DNA from: Peptoniphilus_A sp001811425
Lineage (GTDB): Bacteria; Bacillota; Clostridia; Tissierellales; Peptoniphilaceae
NCBI RefSeq assembly: GCF_001811425.1
Contig: NZ_KV804706.1
Coordinates: 74,755-138,754, forward strand
Direction of reading: 5' to 3'
DNA: 64,000 nt
The position numbers were made by a program, and so were the translations under genes. Shown here piece by piece: positions 26,952 to 36,700 of this stretch. Below the pieces are notes generated by a model. It was given only the letters and a program-made list of their open reading frames with translations, had not been told where the DNA came from and ran no database searches. How positions within the stretch are numbered: the first letter of the stretch is position 1; every line of letters begins with the position of its first letter.

Positions 26952-27656
26952 ATGCCAAAATATAAGAGAATTGTTTTAAAACTCAGCGGAGAAGCCTTAG
27001 CTGGTTCAAATTCCGTTGGCATTGACATTAATTATGTCAATTTAATTGCAAAGCAAGTAAAGAAAATTTATGACTTAGGTGTTGAGATTGGTATTGTTGT
27101 AGGTGGCGGAAACTTTTGGAGAGGACGCGACGAAAATAATATTGATCGTGCTACATCTGATTATATGGGTATGTTAGGTACTGTAATGAACGCTTTAGCA
27201 TTGCAGGACTCTTTTGAAAAATTAGGCGTTATTACTCGTGTGCAAACTGCTATCGATATGAGGCAAGTTGCTGAACCTTATATTAGAAGGCGTGCTATTA
27301 GACATTTAGAAAAAGGTCGCGTTGTAATATTTTCAGCTGGAGTTGGAAATCCATATTTTTCAACTGACACTGCGGCTGCACTTAGGGCTGCAGAAATTGA
27401 TGCTGATGTTATATTACTAGCTAAAAAGGGAACAGATGGAATTTATGATTCTGACCCTAATATAAATGAAAATGCAAAAAAATATGACAATTTAAGTTAT
27501 AGAGAAATCTTAAATAAAAACTTAAAGATTATGGATGGCACAGCAACAACTCTTTGCATGGACAACAGTATTCCTTTAAGAGTATTTGGAATAGATGAAG
27601 AAGATGCAATGTTTAAAGTTGTATGTGGCGAAGATATTGGTACAAGCGTTAAATAG
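26952..27656 (+). CDS. pyrH: UMP kinase
   Basis: Phosphorylates UMP to UDP; amino-acid-kinase fold, allosterically controlled by GTP and UTP in the family. Signatures: RIVLKLSGEALAG, GGGNFWRG, DYMGMLGTVMNALALQD, and FSAGVGNPYFSTDTAAALRA. 234 residues. GGAGG before ATG. Confidence 0.96.
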   Translation: MPKYKRIVLKLSGEALAGSNSVGIDINYVNLIAKQVKKIYDLGVEIGIVVGGGNFWRGRDENNIDRATSDYMGMLGTVMNALALQDSFEKLGVITRVQTAIDMRQVAEPYIRRRAIRHLEKGRVVIFSAGVGNPYFSTDTAAALRAAEIDADVILLAKKGTDGIYDSDPNINENAKKYDNLSYREILNKNLKIMDGTATTLCMDNSIPLRVFGIDEEDAMFKVVCGEDIGTSVK

Positions 27657-27665
27657 GAGGATATT

Positions 27666-28223
27666 ATGATATCTGATCTAAAAAAGAATACTGAGTCTAG
27701 AATGAATAAAACTGTAGGCTCACTTACTGAATCACTTCAGTCTATAAGAGCAGGTCGTGCTAATACTACTTTACTTGACAAAATTCATGTTGATTATTAT
27801 GGACAAAAAACTCCAATTAATCAAGTTGCTAGTCTTTCTGCTCCAGAGCCAAGACTTCTTGCTATTCAACCATGGGATGCAAATTTAATCCCAGATATTG
27901 AAAAGGCAATATTAAAATCTGATTTAGGAATAACTCCTTCTAATGATGGAAAAATTATTAGATTAGCTATTCCTCAACTTACAGAAGAAAGAAGAAGAGA
28001 TCTTACAAAGCTAGTTGGAAAGTATGCTGAAGAGGCAAAAATATCTATTAGAAATGTAAGAAGAGATGCTATGGAAGATATTAAAAAAGCAGAAAAAGCT
28101 AAAGAAATTTCTGAAGATGATAAAGCTTCCTATGAAGAAGACATTCAAAAGTTGACAGATAAATATATTAAAGAAGTTGACAAAGTAGCAGAAAATAAAG
28201 AAAAAGAACTTATGGAAATTTAA
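27666..28223 (+). CDS. frr: Ribosome recycling factor
   Basis: Splits post-termination ribosomes together with EF-G. 185 residues with SIRAGRANTTLLDKI, YYGQKTPINQVASLS, IRLAIPQLTEERRRDL and the C-terminal helix; the pattern is complete. TAGGAGG precedes the start. A terminator follows before uppS. Confidence 0.97.
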   Translation: MISDLKKNTESRMNKTVGSLTESLQSIRAGRANTTLLDKIHVDYYGQKTPINQVASLSAPEPRLLAIQPWDANLIPDIEKAILKSDLGITPSNDGKIIRLAIPQLTEERRRDLTKLVGKYAEEAKISIRNVRRDAMEDIKKAEKAKEISEDDKASYEEDIQKLTDKYIKEVDKVAENKEKELMEI

Positions 28224-28227
28224 ATTT

Positions 28228-28257
28228 TAGCCTTAGATTATTCTAAGGCTCTTTTTT
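28228..28257 (+). terminator. Terminator after frr
   Basis: 9-bp perfect stem (28228-28236 with 28241-28249), loop TTAT, then C and seven T. It stands 12 nt before uppS, so uppS and later genes depend on read-through or an unseen promoter. Confidence 0.8.
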
Positions 28258-28268
28258 TAAGGAGTTTT

Positions 28269-28994
28269 ATGAATTATTACGAAGAATTAGACTTAAATAA
28301 CATTCCAAAACACGTTGGAATAATAATGGATGGCAATGGAAGATGGGCAAAAAATAGAAATATGCCGAGAAGCTTTGGTCACAAAGAAGGTACTAAAAGA
28401 GTTATTGAAATTGTTGAAGCAGCTTATAAAATAAATATTAAATCCTTAACCCTATATGCTTTTTCAACAGAAAATTGGAAGAGACCAGAAGAAGAAATTT
28501 CAAAGCTAATGGATTTATTAGCCTTTTACATAAAAAGCCAGTTGGAAAAAATTAAAAAGAATAATGTAAAAATTAAAGTTCTAGGTGACTACAGAGCCTT
28601 TCCAGACCCAATTGTCAAACTAATTGAAGATGCGTTGCAGGAAACAAAATCAAATGATAAAATGATATTGAATATTGGGCTAAATTATGGCGGCCAAAGT
28701 GAAATAGTTAGAGCTAGTAAAAATATTTGTAAGGATATTATTGATGGGAAAATTTCTCTTGATGATATTGATACAGAAAGCTTTAAAAATTATTTATATA
28801 CCACAGGACAAGATGATCTGGATCTCTTAATTAGACCAAGTGGTGAGCTTAGAGTTTCTAATTTTTTACTTTATCAATTAGCCTATAGTGAATTTTATTT
28901 TTCAAATATTTTGTGGCCAGATTTTCATGAAAATGATTTTTACAAGGCTATATATGATTTTCAAAAACGAAATAGAAGGTATGGAGGACTTTAA
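28269..28994 (+). CDS. uppS: Undecaprenyl diphosphate synthase (isoprenyl transferase)
   Basis: Makes the C55 lipid carrier for cell-wall synthesis from FPP and IPP. Signatures: HVGIIMDGNGRWAKNRN with the catalytic Asp, SFGHKEGTKRV, TLYAFSTENWKRP, LLIRPSGELRVSNFLLYQLAYSEFYF. 241 residues. AAGGAG upstream overlaps the terminator tail. Uses the product of the MEP pathway genes also in this window. Confidence 0.96.
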   Translation: MNYYEELDLNNIPKHVGIIMDGNGRWAKNRNMPRSFGHKEGTKRVIEIVEAAYKINIKSLTLYAFSTENWKRPEEEISKLMDLLAFYIKSQLEKIKKNNVKIKVLGDYRAFPDPIVKLIEDALQETKSNDKMILNIGLNYGGQSEIVRASKNICKDIIDGKISLDDIDTESFKNYLYTTGQDDLDLLIRPSGELRVSNFLLYQLAYSEFYFSNILWPDFHENDFYKAIYDFQKRNRRYGGL

Positions 28995-28996
28995 AT

Positions 28997-29779
28997 TTGA
29001 CAGATCTACAAAAGAGAGTTACCACTGGTGCAGTTGGTATTTTATTAATAATTCTAATTTTTTATTTGGGGCTAAAGGCAATAAAAATTTCTTTTTTTAT
29101 TATAAGTCTTGAAGCTGTAAGAGAAATGTACAATGCTCTTTACAAAAAAGGCATAAAATTATTTTTGCCAATCTTGTTTTTTGGAGCTCTTATAACTTTT
29201 TTATGCTCTTTTTTTGATAAAAACTTAATTTTCTCTCTTGTCTTATTTTTTGTTGTAAACTCATGCCTTTTTGTTCATTTAGATGATTATGAGTTGAGCA
29301 ACTATGCTTATACAACATTTACTTATTTTTATGCAATATTTTTGCTTAATTTGCTTGGAAGTATTGACGATATTTACTTAATCATAGCTGGCTTTATTAT
29401 TTCTTTTTCAACAGATACCTTTGCCTACTTCGTGGGATCAACTTTTGGAAAGCACAAGTTAATTGAAAGGGTAAGCCCAAATAAATCTATTGAAGGTGCA
29501 ATTGGGGGAACTTTTTTTGCCCTTGTCATTACAAGTATTTATTTTGTAATGCTCAATAAGGACAATGCAATTTATGATATTAATGCTCTTGTAGTAATTA
29601 TTATATTCTTATCTTCTATTTCTGGTCAATTTGGCGATTTATTTGCGTCTAAGATAAAAAGATACACAGAGATAAAGGACTACGCACAAATTCTTCCTGG
29701 ACATGGTGGTATTTTGGATAGGTTTGACAGTTTAATTTTTATCAGTCCCTTTATTTATATCTTGTACAACTTTATTTAA
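28997..29779 (+). CDS. cdsA: Phosphatidate cytidylyltransferase
   Basis: Integral membrane enzyme making CDP-diacylglycerol for phospholipid synthesis. Several hydrophobic segments and the C-terminal family signature ending in PGHGGILDRFDSLIF; SFSTDTFAYFVGSTFGKH and SPNKSIEGAIGG are also typical. Start TTG 28997 with GGAGG 10 nt upstream inside uppS. pgsA, which uses its product, lies at 50431. Confidence 0.95.
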   Translation: MTDLQKRVTTGAVGILLIILIFYLGLKAIKISFFIISLEAVREMYNALYKKGIKLFLPILFFGALITFLCSFFDKNLIFSLVLFFVVNSCLFVHLDDYELSNYAYTTFTYFYAIFLLNLLGSIDDIYLIIAGFIISFSTDTFAYFVGSTFGKHKLIERVSPNKSIEGAIGGTFFALVITSIYFVMLNKDNAIYDINALVVIIIFLSSISGQFGDLFASKIKRYTEIKDYAQILPGHGGILDRFDSLIFISPFIYILYNFI

Positions 29780-29788
29780 GGAGGACAG

Positions 29789-30799
29789 ATGATCACTTTA
29801 ATTAGTTCTCTAGTAGTTTTTCTATTAGTTGTAATGCTTCATGAATTTGGGCACTTCACAGTGGCAAAACTATCAGGAATAAAAGTCAATGAATTTTCCA
29901 TAGGTATGGGACCAAAACTTTTCCAAAAACAAAAGGGCGAGACTTCTTACAGTCTTAGAGCACTACCCATTGGTGGTTATGTTGCCATGGAAGGGGAAGA
30001 GGAAAGTTCTCACGATCCCAGATCCTTTAACAATGCTCCTATTTTAAAGAGAATGGCAGTTGTTCTTGCTGGAGCTTTTATGAATTTTATTTTAGCCTTT
30101 CTTGCCTTTACCATAATTTTTTCTATTTTTGGCTATGGTTCAAATGAAATTGACACAGTAATTAAGGATTCTCCAGCAGAAATTGCTGGATTAAAAGCTG
30201 GAGATAAAATAGTAGAAATAGATAAAATTAAAACTAAGGATATTTACGATATTAATTCTTTAATTAGAGACAAAAAGGATGAAGAAATTAATCTAAAAAT
30301 AAATAGGAATGGCGAAAACTTAGATATTAATTTAAAGCCAAGATATTCGGAAGAAAATAAAATGTATTTAATTGGCATTACATCTAAGCTTAAGCATTCT
30401 TTTTTTAAGTCTATAGAACTTGGTGCCAAGAGGACAGGCGAAATGTCCCTCATGTTTTTAAAGAGCTTAAAAATGATTTTTGATGGTTCCTTTAAAATGG
30501 AATATCTTTCTGGACCTGTTGCAGTTGTACAAATGATTGGCTCAGAATCATCTAAGGGCTTTTTAAATTTTTTACAGATTTTGGCTCTGATTTCTGTCAA
30601 TCTCGGTGTATTTAATTTAATTCCAATTCCAGCTCTTGATGGAGGAAAATTTTTATTTTTGTTAATTGAAGCTCTAAGAGGCAAGCCTATAAATGAAAAA
30701 TTTGAACAAGGTCTTTCACTAATTGGAATTAGTATTTTATTTAGCTTAATGATTTATGTAACTATATTTAATGATATTGGAAGGTTGTTTAGTAAATGA
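29789..30799 (+). CDS. rseP: RseP/RasP-type site-2 intramembrane metalloprotease
   Basis: The zinc motif HEFGH (in VVMLHEFGHFTVAK) is near residue 20 within the first membrane helix; the third metal ligand is in NLIPIPALDGGKF near the C-terminus. A single PDZ domain (VIKDSPAEIAGLKAGDKIVEI) lies between. It cleaves anti-sigma factors and signal-peptide remnants in the membrane. GGAGG before ATG. The dxr gene usual between cdsA and rseP is absent. Confidence 0.94.
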   Translation: MITLISSLVVFLLVVMLHEFGHFTVAKLSGIKVNEFSIGMGPKLFQKQKGETSYSLRALPIGGYVAMEGEEESSHDPRSFNNAPILKRMAVVLAGAFMNFILAFLAFTIIFSIFGYGSNEIDTVIKDSPAEIAGLKAGDKIVEIDKIKTKDIYDINSLIRDKKDEEINLKINRNGENLDINLKPRYSEENKMYLIGITSKLKHSFFKSIELGAKRTGEMSLMFLKSLKMIFDGSFKMEYLSGPVAVVQMIGSESSKGFLNFLQILALISVNLGVFNLIPIPALDGGKFLFLLIEALRGKPINEKFEQGLSLIGISILFSLMIYVTIFNDIGRLFSK

Positions 30800-31851
30800 T
30801 AAAGAGAAAAGAGACAAAGAAAATTTATGTTGGCAAGGTGCCAGTTGGAGGAGATTCTTTTATTTCAATCCAATCAATGACTAACACCAATACGAAAGAT
30901 GTAAAATCTACTGTTTCGCAAATAAAAAAATTGGAAGAAGCTGGTTGCGAAATTATTAGAGTGGCTGTAAATGATTTAGATGATGCAGCCGCACTTAGAG
31001 AGATAAAAAAGGAGATAAAAATTCCAATAATTTCTGACATTCAATTTGATTATAAACTGGCTATAGCTGCTGCTGAAAACGAAAGTGATGCTATAAGATT
31101 AAATCCAGGAAATATTGGCGAATCATGGAAGATAAAAGAAGTAATAGAAGCTTGTAAGTTTTATAACATTCCCATAAGAGTTGGCGTGAATTCTGGTTCT
31201 ATAAAAGAGGAGTTTTTGGATAAGTTTAAGGGTGTCAATGCATCTTCTATATGTTATAGTGCAATGGAAGAAGTGGAAATTCTTGAAAAAAATAATTTTT
31301 ACGATATTGCTGTATCTCTTAAGGCTTCCAGTGTAAACTTGACCATAGAAAGCTATAGAAAATTTTCTGAGATGTCAAATTATCCACTTCATCTTGGTGT
31401 CACTGAAGCAGGTACACCAAAGAAGGGCATTGTTAAGTCTGCAATTGGAATCGGGACTCTTCTAGCTGAAGGAATTGGCGACACAATAAGAGTTTCTCTA
31501 ACATCTGATCCCTTAGATGAAGTAATAGCTGGAAAAGATATTTTAAAGGCACTAGATCTCAGAAGGGAAGGAATAGATTTAATTTCTTGTCCAACTTGTG
31601 CAAGGACCAAGGTAGACTTAATTGAAATTGTAAAAAATGTTGAAGACAGACTATATGCAATGGATAAGAATTTAAAAGTTGCAATAATGGGCTGTGCAGT
31701 AAATGGTCCAGGTGAAGCAAAGGAAGCAGACATTGGAATTGCCTGTGGAAATGGAAATGGACTTATTTTTAAAAAGGGCGAAATCGTAAAAAAAGTTCCT
31801 GAAGAAAAACTTTTAAGTGAACTTTTATCAGAAATAGAAAAAATCGGGTGA
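30796..31851 (+). CDS. ispG: (E)-4-hydroxy-3-methylbut-2-enyl-diphosphate synthase
   Basis: MEP pathway enzyme converting MEcPP to HMBPP with a [4Fe-4S] cluster. KIYVGKVPVGGDSFISIQSM at the start, VNSGSIKEEFLDKF, and the cluster cysteines in SCPTCARTKVDL and MGCAVNGPGEAKEADIGIA. 351 residues. ATGA overlap with rseP. Confidence 0.95.
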   Translation: MIKRKETKKIYVGKVPVGGDSFISIQSMTNTNTKDVKSTVSQIKKLEEAGCEIIRVAVNDLDDAAALREIKKEIKIPIISDIQFDYKLAIAAAENESDAIRLNPGNIGESWKIKEVIEACKFYNIPIRVGVNSGSIKEEFLDKFKGVNASSICYSAMEEVEILEKNNFYDIAVSLKASSVNLTIESYRKFSEMSNYPLHLGVTEAGTPKKGIVKSAIGIGTLLAEGIGDTIRVSLTSDPLDEVIAGKDILKALDLRREGIDLISCPTCARTKVDLIEIVKNVEDRLYAMDKNLKVAIMGCAVNGPGEAKEADIGIACGNGNGLIFKKGEIVKKVPEEKLLSELLSEIEKIG

Positions 31852-31855
31852 GAAG

Positions 31856-34800
31856 TTGCTTTTATTAAAAGATATTTTTAAAAAATTAGAAATCACATCT
31901 TTAGAAGTTTCAGATGATATATCCATAGATTCTATTAAGAGAAATAAGAATAGTGGCGAGGTATTTTTTGTAATAACTTCTAAAGAAGGTTTAGATACAA
32001 ATTTAAAGAAAAAAATTAAAGAGATTTTTTCTAAAAATTTAGAAGAATATAAAATTTATATTGAATTCAAGTCATCTTCTCTCTATAAAAGTGAAGATGA
32101 TTTAATTTGTGCGGAAATACAAAAGTACAATCCATCTTCAAAAATATGGATTGAAGAAATTGAAATTAAAAAAGAAAAAAATAAAATTGAAATAAAACTT
32201 CCAAGTGAGGAAGCCTATTACACCCTAACAAAAAATGGATTTGGTCACTATTTGGAAGAAGAACTCAAAGTATTTGGTTCCTATAAAATCGACTTTGACT
32301 TTGTAAAAGAAATTGTAGAAGAAGACAATATTGAGTCCTTTATTTCGCAGATTGACGAGGCAGAAGAAGTGATTTCTGCAAAGCATGAATTGGAAATTAA
32401 AACAAAGGCAGAAAATAATATAAAGGAAAGCAAAGCAAAAAAAGTAAATTCTTATGGAAAAAAAGATATTGATAATACTCAAAGGCTTATTGATATAAAT
32501 GTCAATTCGCAAAAAGTCACTGTAGAAGTTGATATCTTTAACATTGATAGTCGAGAAATAAAATCTGGGAATTTTTTAGTTTCCCTATCTGTGACAGACT
32601 ATACTTCTTCAAGTCTTGCCAAAATATTTTTAAAGCCAGAAAAGCTTGAAGAATTTTTGGAAAGTTTCAAAAAGGGCGATCATGTTTTAATAACTGGAAA
32701 TGTAAATTATGATAGTTTTTCAAAATGTGAGACTCTTATGATAAGATACATTGAAAAAAGGGAAAAAGTAATTCGCATGGATTACTCCAAGGAAAAGAGA
32801 ACGGAATTTAGAATTCACTCAAAAATGTCCCAAATGTCTGGTGTAACTTCCTTTACTGATTTTGCAAAAAGAGCAAAACTATGGGGTCACGATGCACTAG
32901 CTATAGCTGACACCAATGATGTTCAGGGATTTCCAGAAGCAATGGAAGCAGGAGAAGCTACTGGACTTAAAATTTTATATGGCACAGATATAAATTTTGT
33001 TGACGACAAAGAAAAAATCGTTACAAATTATGATTCTAATAAAAATTATAATTCTTATGTTGTCTTCGATATAGAAACTACTGGACTATCTTCTAGAAAT
33101 GATAAAATTACAGAAATTGGTGCAGTAAAAATTGTTGATGGAACAATTGTAGATAGATTTTCACAATTAGTGAATCCTGAAAGAGAAATTCCACAAGTAG
33201 TAGTTGAACTTACTGGCATTAGCAATGCAAAAGTAGAAAATGAACCTACAATCGAAGAAGTAATCCCAAAATTTTATGAATTTTCAAAGGACTCCGTCTT
33301 AGTTGCACATAATGCGAAATTTGATATATCTTTCATAAGAAGGGAATATGCAAATAATAATTTAGAATTTAGTCACCCAATCTTAGATACCCTAGTATTG
33401 TCAAGAGCTCTTATGACTGATGTGAAGAGATTTAACTTAGGAACACTTTGTAAAAATCTTGGAGTTTCACTTGTTGGAGCTCACAGAGCTGTAAATGATG
33501 CTGAAGCTACTGCTGCAATGTTTATAAAATTAATTGAAAGATTTAAAAGAGATAAGGAATTTAATTTTGACAATTTAAACCAAGAAATTATAAACATAGA
33601 TTCTAAACGACTGTTCGAAAGTTCACTCTTATTAATAGCCAAGGATGAAGTTGGACTAAAAAATTTATACAAACTGATATCTGCATCTCATATGCAATTT
33701 TATAATTTTACCGCAAAAGTTCCTCGAACATTATTGGATAAATATAAGGAAGGAATTTTAGTGGGCTCAGGCAATGCCAGCTCAGAACTTTTCGATGCAG
33801 TTTACAGAATGTGTCCCGATGATGAACTTTTAGAAATAGCAAAGTATTATGACTTTTTAGAAATTCAACCAGCAAGCGATAATATAATGGCAATTGAAGA
33901 TGGAAAATTCACAATAGAAGATATAAGAGAAATAAATAAAAAGATCTTGTGGCTTGGAGAAAAATTAGAAATTCCAGTTATTGCTGATTCAGACACTTAT
34001 TATCTTGAAGAGTCAGAAGATATTTTAAGGCGAATTGTTTTAAATGGAAAGCCAGGTAGACCTGATCCAAGGGCTAGTCGAGAGCAAAAATTTTATTTTA
34101 AAACTACAGAAGAAATGCTTGATGAATTTTCTTATCTTGGTGAAGAAAAAGCGTATGAAGTAGTAGTAACAAATACAAATAAGTTGAAGGATGAAATAAA
34201 AGCCATTAAACCAATTCCCGATGGCAAATATCCACCAGTAATAGAAGGTTCTGACGAAAGTTTAAGAGAAATGACTTATAAGAAGGCTCACGAAATTTAT
34301 GGTGATAAGCTCCCGGAGATAGTTGAAGAGAGATTAGAGAAAGAATTAAAATCTATAATTTCAAATGGATATTCAGTCCTTTATATAATTGCTCAAAAGC
34401 TTGTAAAAAAATCAAATGATGATGGATTTTTAGTTGGTTCAAGGGGATCTGTTGGCTCATCTTTCGTTGCAACAATGTCTGGCATAACAGAAGTTAACCC
34501 TCTTCCACCACATTATATCTGTCCAAATTGTAAACACTCAGAGTTTACAAAAGATTTAACATACGGTTCTGGTGTTGACATGCCTGATAAAATTTGTCCA
34601 GAATGTGGAAGTCCAATGAGAAAAGATGGACACAACATTCCTTTCGAAGTATTTTTAGGCTTTTATGGAGACAAGGAACCAGATATCGATTTAAACTTTG
34701 CTGGTGAATATCAACCACAAGCACATAAATACACAGAAGAATTATTTGGTGAGGGTTATGTATTTAGGGCAGGAACTATTGGAAAAATTGCAGAGAAAAC

Positions 34801-36097
34801 TGCCTATGGCTATGTAAAAAAATATTTTGAGGGCAAAAATATTTCGCCTGTTGAAATAGATAGGTTAGCAAAGGAAATAACTGACGGAAAAAGAACTAGC
34901 GGACAACATCCAGGCGGTGTTATGATTGTGCCTAAGAGCAAAAGTATTTTCGATTTCACCCCAATTCAGTATCCAGCAGATGACGCAACATCAGGAGTAA
35001 TAACTACTCACTTTGACTACAACTTCATTCATGGAAAGATTTTAAAACTTGATATTCTTGGTCACGATGGTCCTACTATTATTAAAATGCTTGAAGACTT
35101 CACTGGACTTGATTCAAATAAAATTAGACTAGACGATGAAAAGACTCTATCCATATTTAATAGTGCAGAAATTTTTAACATGGATGAAGAAATTTTTTCT
35201 TGCGAAACAGGAACTCTGGGCATACCAGAATTTGGTACATCTTTTGTAATTTCTATGCTAAAGGAAACAAAGCCAAAGAATTTTGCGGACCTGGTAAGAA
35301 TTTCTGGGCTATCACATGGAACTGATGTATGGATTTCAAATGCCCAAGAGCTTGTTGACTCAGGAAGGGCAGAACTTAAAGATGTAATTTCAACAAGAGA
35401 AGACATTATGGTTTACCTAATAAATGCAGGTGCAGAAAATAAAATGGCCTTTGACACCATGGAAAAAGTTAGAAAGGGAAAGGGGCTTACTGAAGAACAA
35501 GAAAAGATAATGAAGAATTTAGATTTACCTGAATGGTATATTGATTCCTGTAAAAAAATCAAGTATATGTTCCCTAAGGCACATGCTGTTGCATATGTAA
35601 TGCTCTCCTTTAGAATAGCTTACTATAAATTAAATTATCCTCTAGCCTTTTACGCAACCTATTTCACTATTAAATTAAATGACTTTAATGGAGAAAATAT
35701 TATTGAAGGTCCAAGCTTTTTAAAGAATAGAATAAAAATTTTAAGGGAAATTCAAAAACCAACTGCAAAGGACAAGGGAGAAATAAGAGTGTCTGAAGTT
35801 GCTCTTGAAATGTATGCAAGAGGCTTTGAATTTTTGCCAGCTGATCTATATAAATCAAAGGCATCCAAGTTTACTATAGAAGATAAAAAGATAAGAATGC
35901 CACTAAGGGCAATACCAGGCATTGGTGAGAACTGTGCTAATAACATAGAAGAAGAGGCTATGAAGTCAAAGTTTTTATCCATAGAAGACTTTTCTAAAAG
36001 AACTAAGGCAGGCAACTCAGTAATTACAATTTTACAAAAAAATGGAATGTTAATTGATCTTGATGAGACAAACCAAATTTCTCTATTTAATTTTTAA
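31856..36097 (+). CDS. polC: DNA polymerase III alpha subunit, PolC type
   Basis: Main replicative polymerase of low-GC Firmicutes. Order: N-terminal region, OB fold (about 205-315), PHP part, inserted DEDD 3'-5' exonuclease (VVFDIETTGLSSRND near 400, VAHNAKFDISF, HRAVNDAEATA), second PHP part, zinc finger (CPNCK...CPECG near 885), and palm with PDIDLNFAGEY near 942. The start is TTG 31856. PHP metal ligands appear lost: RIHSKMS for the usual HLHTxMS, DTNDVQ for DHGVVQ, and DTYYLE for NVHYLN. The exonuclease and polymerase sites look intact. Confidence 0.95.
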   Translation: MLLLKDIFKKLEITSLEVSDDISIDSIKRNKNSGEVFFVITSKEGLDTNLKKKIKEIFSKNLEEYKIYIEFKSSSLYKSEDDLICAEIQKYNPSSKIWIEEIEIKKEKNKIEIKLPSEEAYYTLTKNGFGHYLEEELKVFGSYKIDFDFVKEIVEEDNIESFISQIDEAEEVISAKHELEIKTKAENNIKESKAKKVNSYGKKDIDNTQRLIDINVNSQKVTVEVDIFNIDSREIKSGNFLVSLSVTDYTSSSLAKIFLKPEKLEEFLESFKKGDHVLITGNVNYDSFSKCETLMIRYIEKREKVIRMDYSKEKRTEFRIHSKMSQMSGVTSFTDFAKRAKLWGHDALAIADTNDVQGFPEAMEAGEATGLKILYGTDINFVDDKEKIVTNYDSNKNYNSYVVFDIETTGLSSRNDKITEIGAVKIVDGTIVDRFSQLVNPEREIPQVVVELTGISNAKVENEPTIEEVIPKFYEFSKDSVLVAHNAKFDISFIRREYANNNLEFSHPILDTLVLSRALMTDVKRFNLGTLCKNLGVSLVGAHRAVNDAEATAAMFIKLIERFKRDKEFNFDNLNQEIINIDSKRLFESSLLLIAKDEVGLKNLYKLISASHMQFYNFTAKVPRTLLDKYKEGILVGSGNASSELFDAVYRMCPDDELLEIAKYYDFLEIQPASDNIMAIEDGKFTIEDIREINKKILWLGEKLEIPVIADSDTYYLEESEDILRRIVLNGKPGRPDPRASREQKFYFKTTEEMLDEFSYLGEEKAYEVVVTNTNKLKDEIKAIKPIPDGKYPPVIEGSDESLREMTYKKAHEIYGDKLPEIVEERLEKELKSIISNGYSVLYIIAQKLVKKSNDDGFLVGSRGSVGSSFVATMSGITEVNPLPPHYICPNCKHSEFTKDLTYGSGVDMPDKICPECGSPMRKDGHNIPFEVFLGFYGDKEPDIDLNFAGEYQPQAHKYTEELFGEGYVFRAGTIGKIAEKTAYGYVKKYFEGKNISPVEIDRLAKEITDGKRTSGQHPGGVMIVPKSKSIFDFTPIQYPADDATSGVITTHFDYNFIHGKILKLDILGHDGPTIIKMLEDFTGLDSNKIRLDDEKTLSIFNSAEIFNMDEEIFSCETGTLGIPEFGTSFVISMLKETKPKNFADLVRISGLSHGTDVWISNAQELVDSGRAELKDVISTREDIMVYLINAGAENKMAFDTMEKVRKGKGLTEEQEKIMKNLDLPEWYIDSCKKIKYMFPKAHAVAYVMLSFRIAYYKLNYPLAFYATYFTIKLNDFNGENIIEGPSFLKNRIKILREIQKPTAKDKGEIRVSEVALEMYARGFEFLPADLYKSKASKFTIEDKKIRMPLRAIPGIGENCANNIEEEAMKSKFLSIEDFSKRTKAGNSVITILQKNGMLIDLDETNQISLFNF

Positions 36098-36128
36098 AAT
36101 TTGTAAATTAAGTAATTTTTGTTATAAG

Positions 36129-36156
36129 TTGTAATTCTACTAATTTGTGTTATAAT
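36129..36156 (+). promoter_or_regulatory. Promoter of the rimP-nusA-infB operon
   Basis: TTGTAA (36129-36134) and TATAAT (36151-36156) with a 16-nt spacer. Transcription would start near 36163, just before the hairpin at 36181. Confidence 0.65.
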
Positions 36157-36180
36157 TTAATAAGAAAGATATTTTAGTGT

Positions 36181-36211
36181 AAAGAGTGGGTTAGCCCACT
36201 CTTTGTTTTTT
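36181..36211 (+). terminator. Terminator or attenuator in the rimP leader
   Basis: 10-bp perfect stem (36181-36190 with 36195-36204), loop TTAG, then G and six T. It lies about 20 nt after the predicted start of the rimP operon, so it may either end polC transcription or attenuate the operon. Confidence 0.8.
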
Positions 36212-36227
36212 AGTAGTGAGGTGTTAA

Positions 36228-36689
36228 GTGAATAAAAAAGAATTAAGAAAAGAGATTTACCCACTAGCTGAAGAGGTAGCAGAAGAACTTGGCTACGAAA
36301 TTGTAGACATAGAATTTCAAAATGGATCAAAGCACGATCTTCTTTCGATTTTTATTTATAAAAAAGAAGGAATTGATCTTGATGACTGCACAGAAATGAG
36401 TAGAAATTTAGAGAAAAAGTTAGACGATCTTGACATTTTAAAAAGTCCTTATTATCTTGAGATTTCTTCGCCAGGACTTGATAGACCTTTAAAAACAAAA
36501 GATGACTATAGAAGAAATGTTGGCAAGGAAATTGAACTTAAACTTTATGCACCAATTGACGGAAAAAAAGAATTTAGTTTTGTTTTAGACAAATATGATG
36601 ATGAATTTGTATATTGTAACATTGATGGTGAAGAATTAAAAATTCCTATTAAATCAATTTCATCTATGAAACAAACTATTAAATTTTAA
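36228..36689 (+). CDS. rimP: Ribosome maturation factor RimP
   Basis: Needed for 30S assembly. 153 residues with VDIEFQNGSKHDLLSIFIYK, GIDLDDCTEMSRNLEKKLD and YYLEISSPGLDRPLKTKDDY. Start GTG 36228 with GAGGTG upstream. First gene of the rimP-nusA-ylxR-infB-rbfA operon. Confidence 0.94.
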   Translation: MNKKELRKEIYPLAEEVAEELGYEIVDIEFQNGSKHDLLSIFIYKKEGIDLDDCTEMSRNLEKKLDDLDILKSPYYLEISSPGLDRPLKTKDDYRRNVGKEIELKLYAPIDGKKEFSFVLDKYDDEFVYCNIDGEELKIPIKSISSMKQTIKF

Positions 36690-36700
36690 TGGAGGAATAA

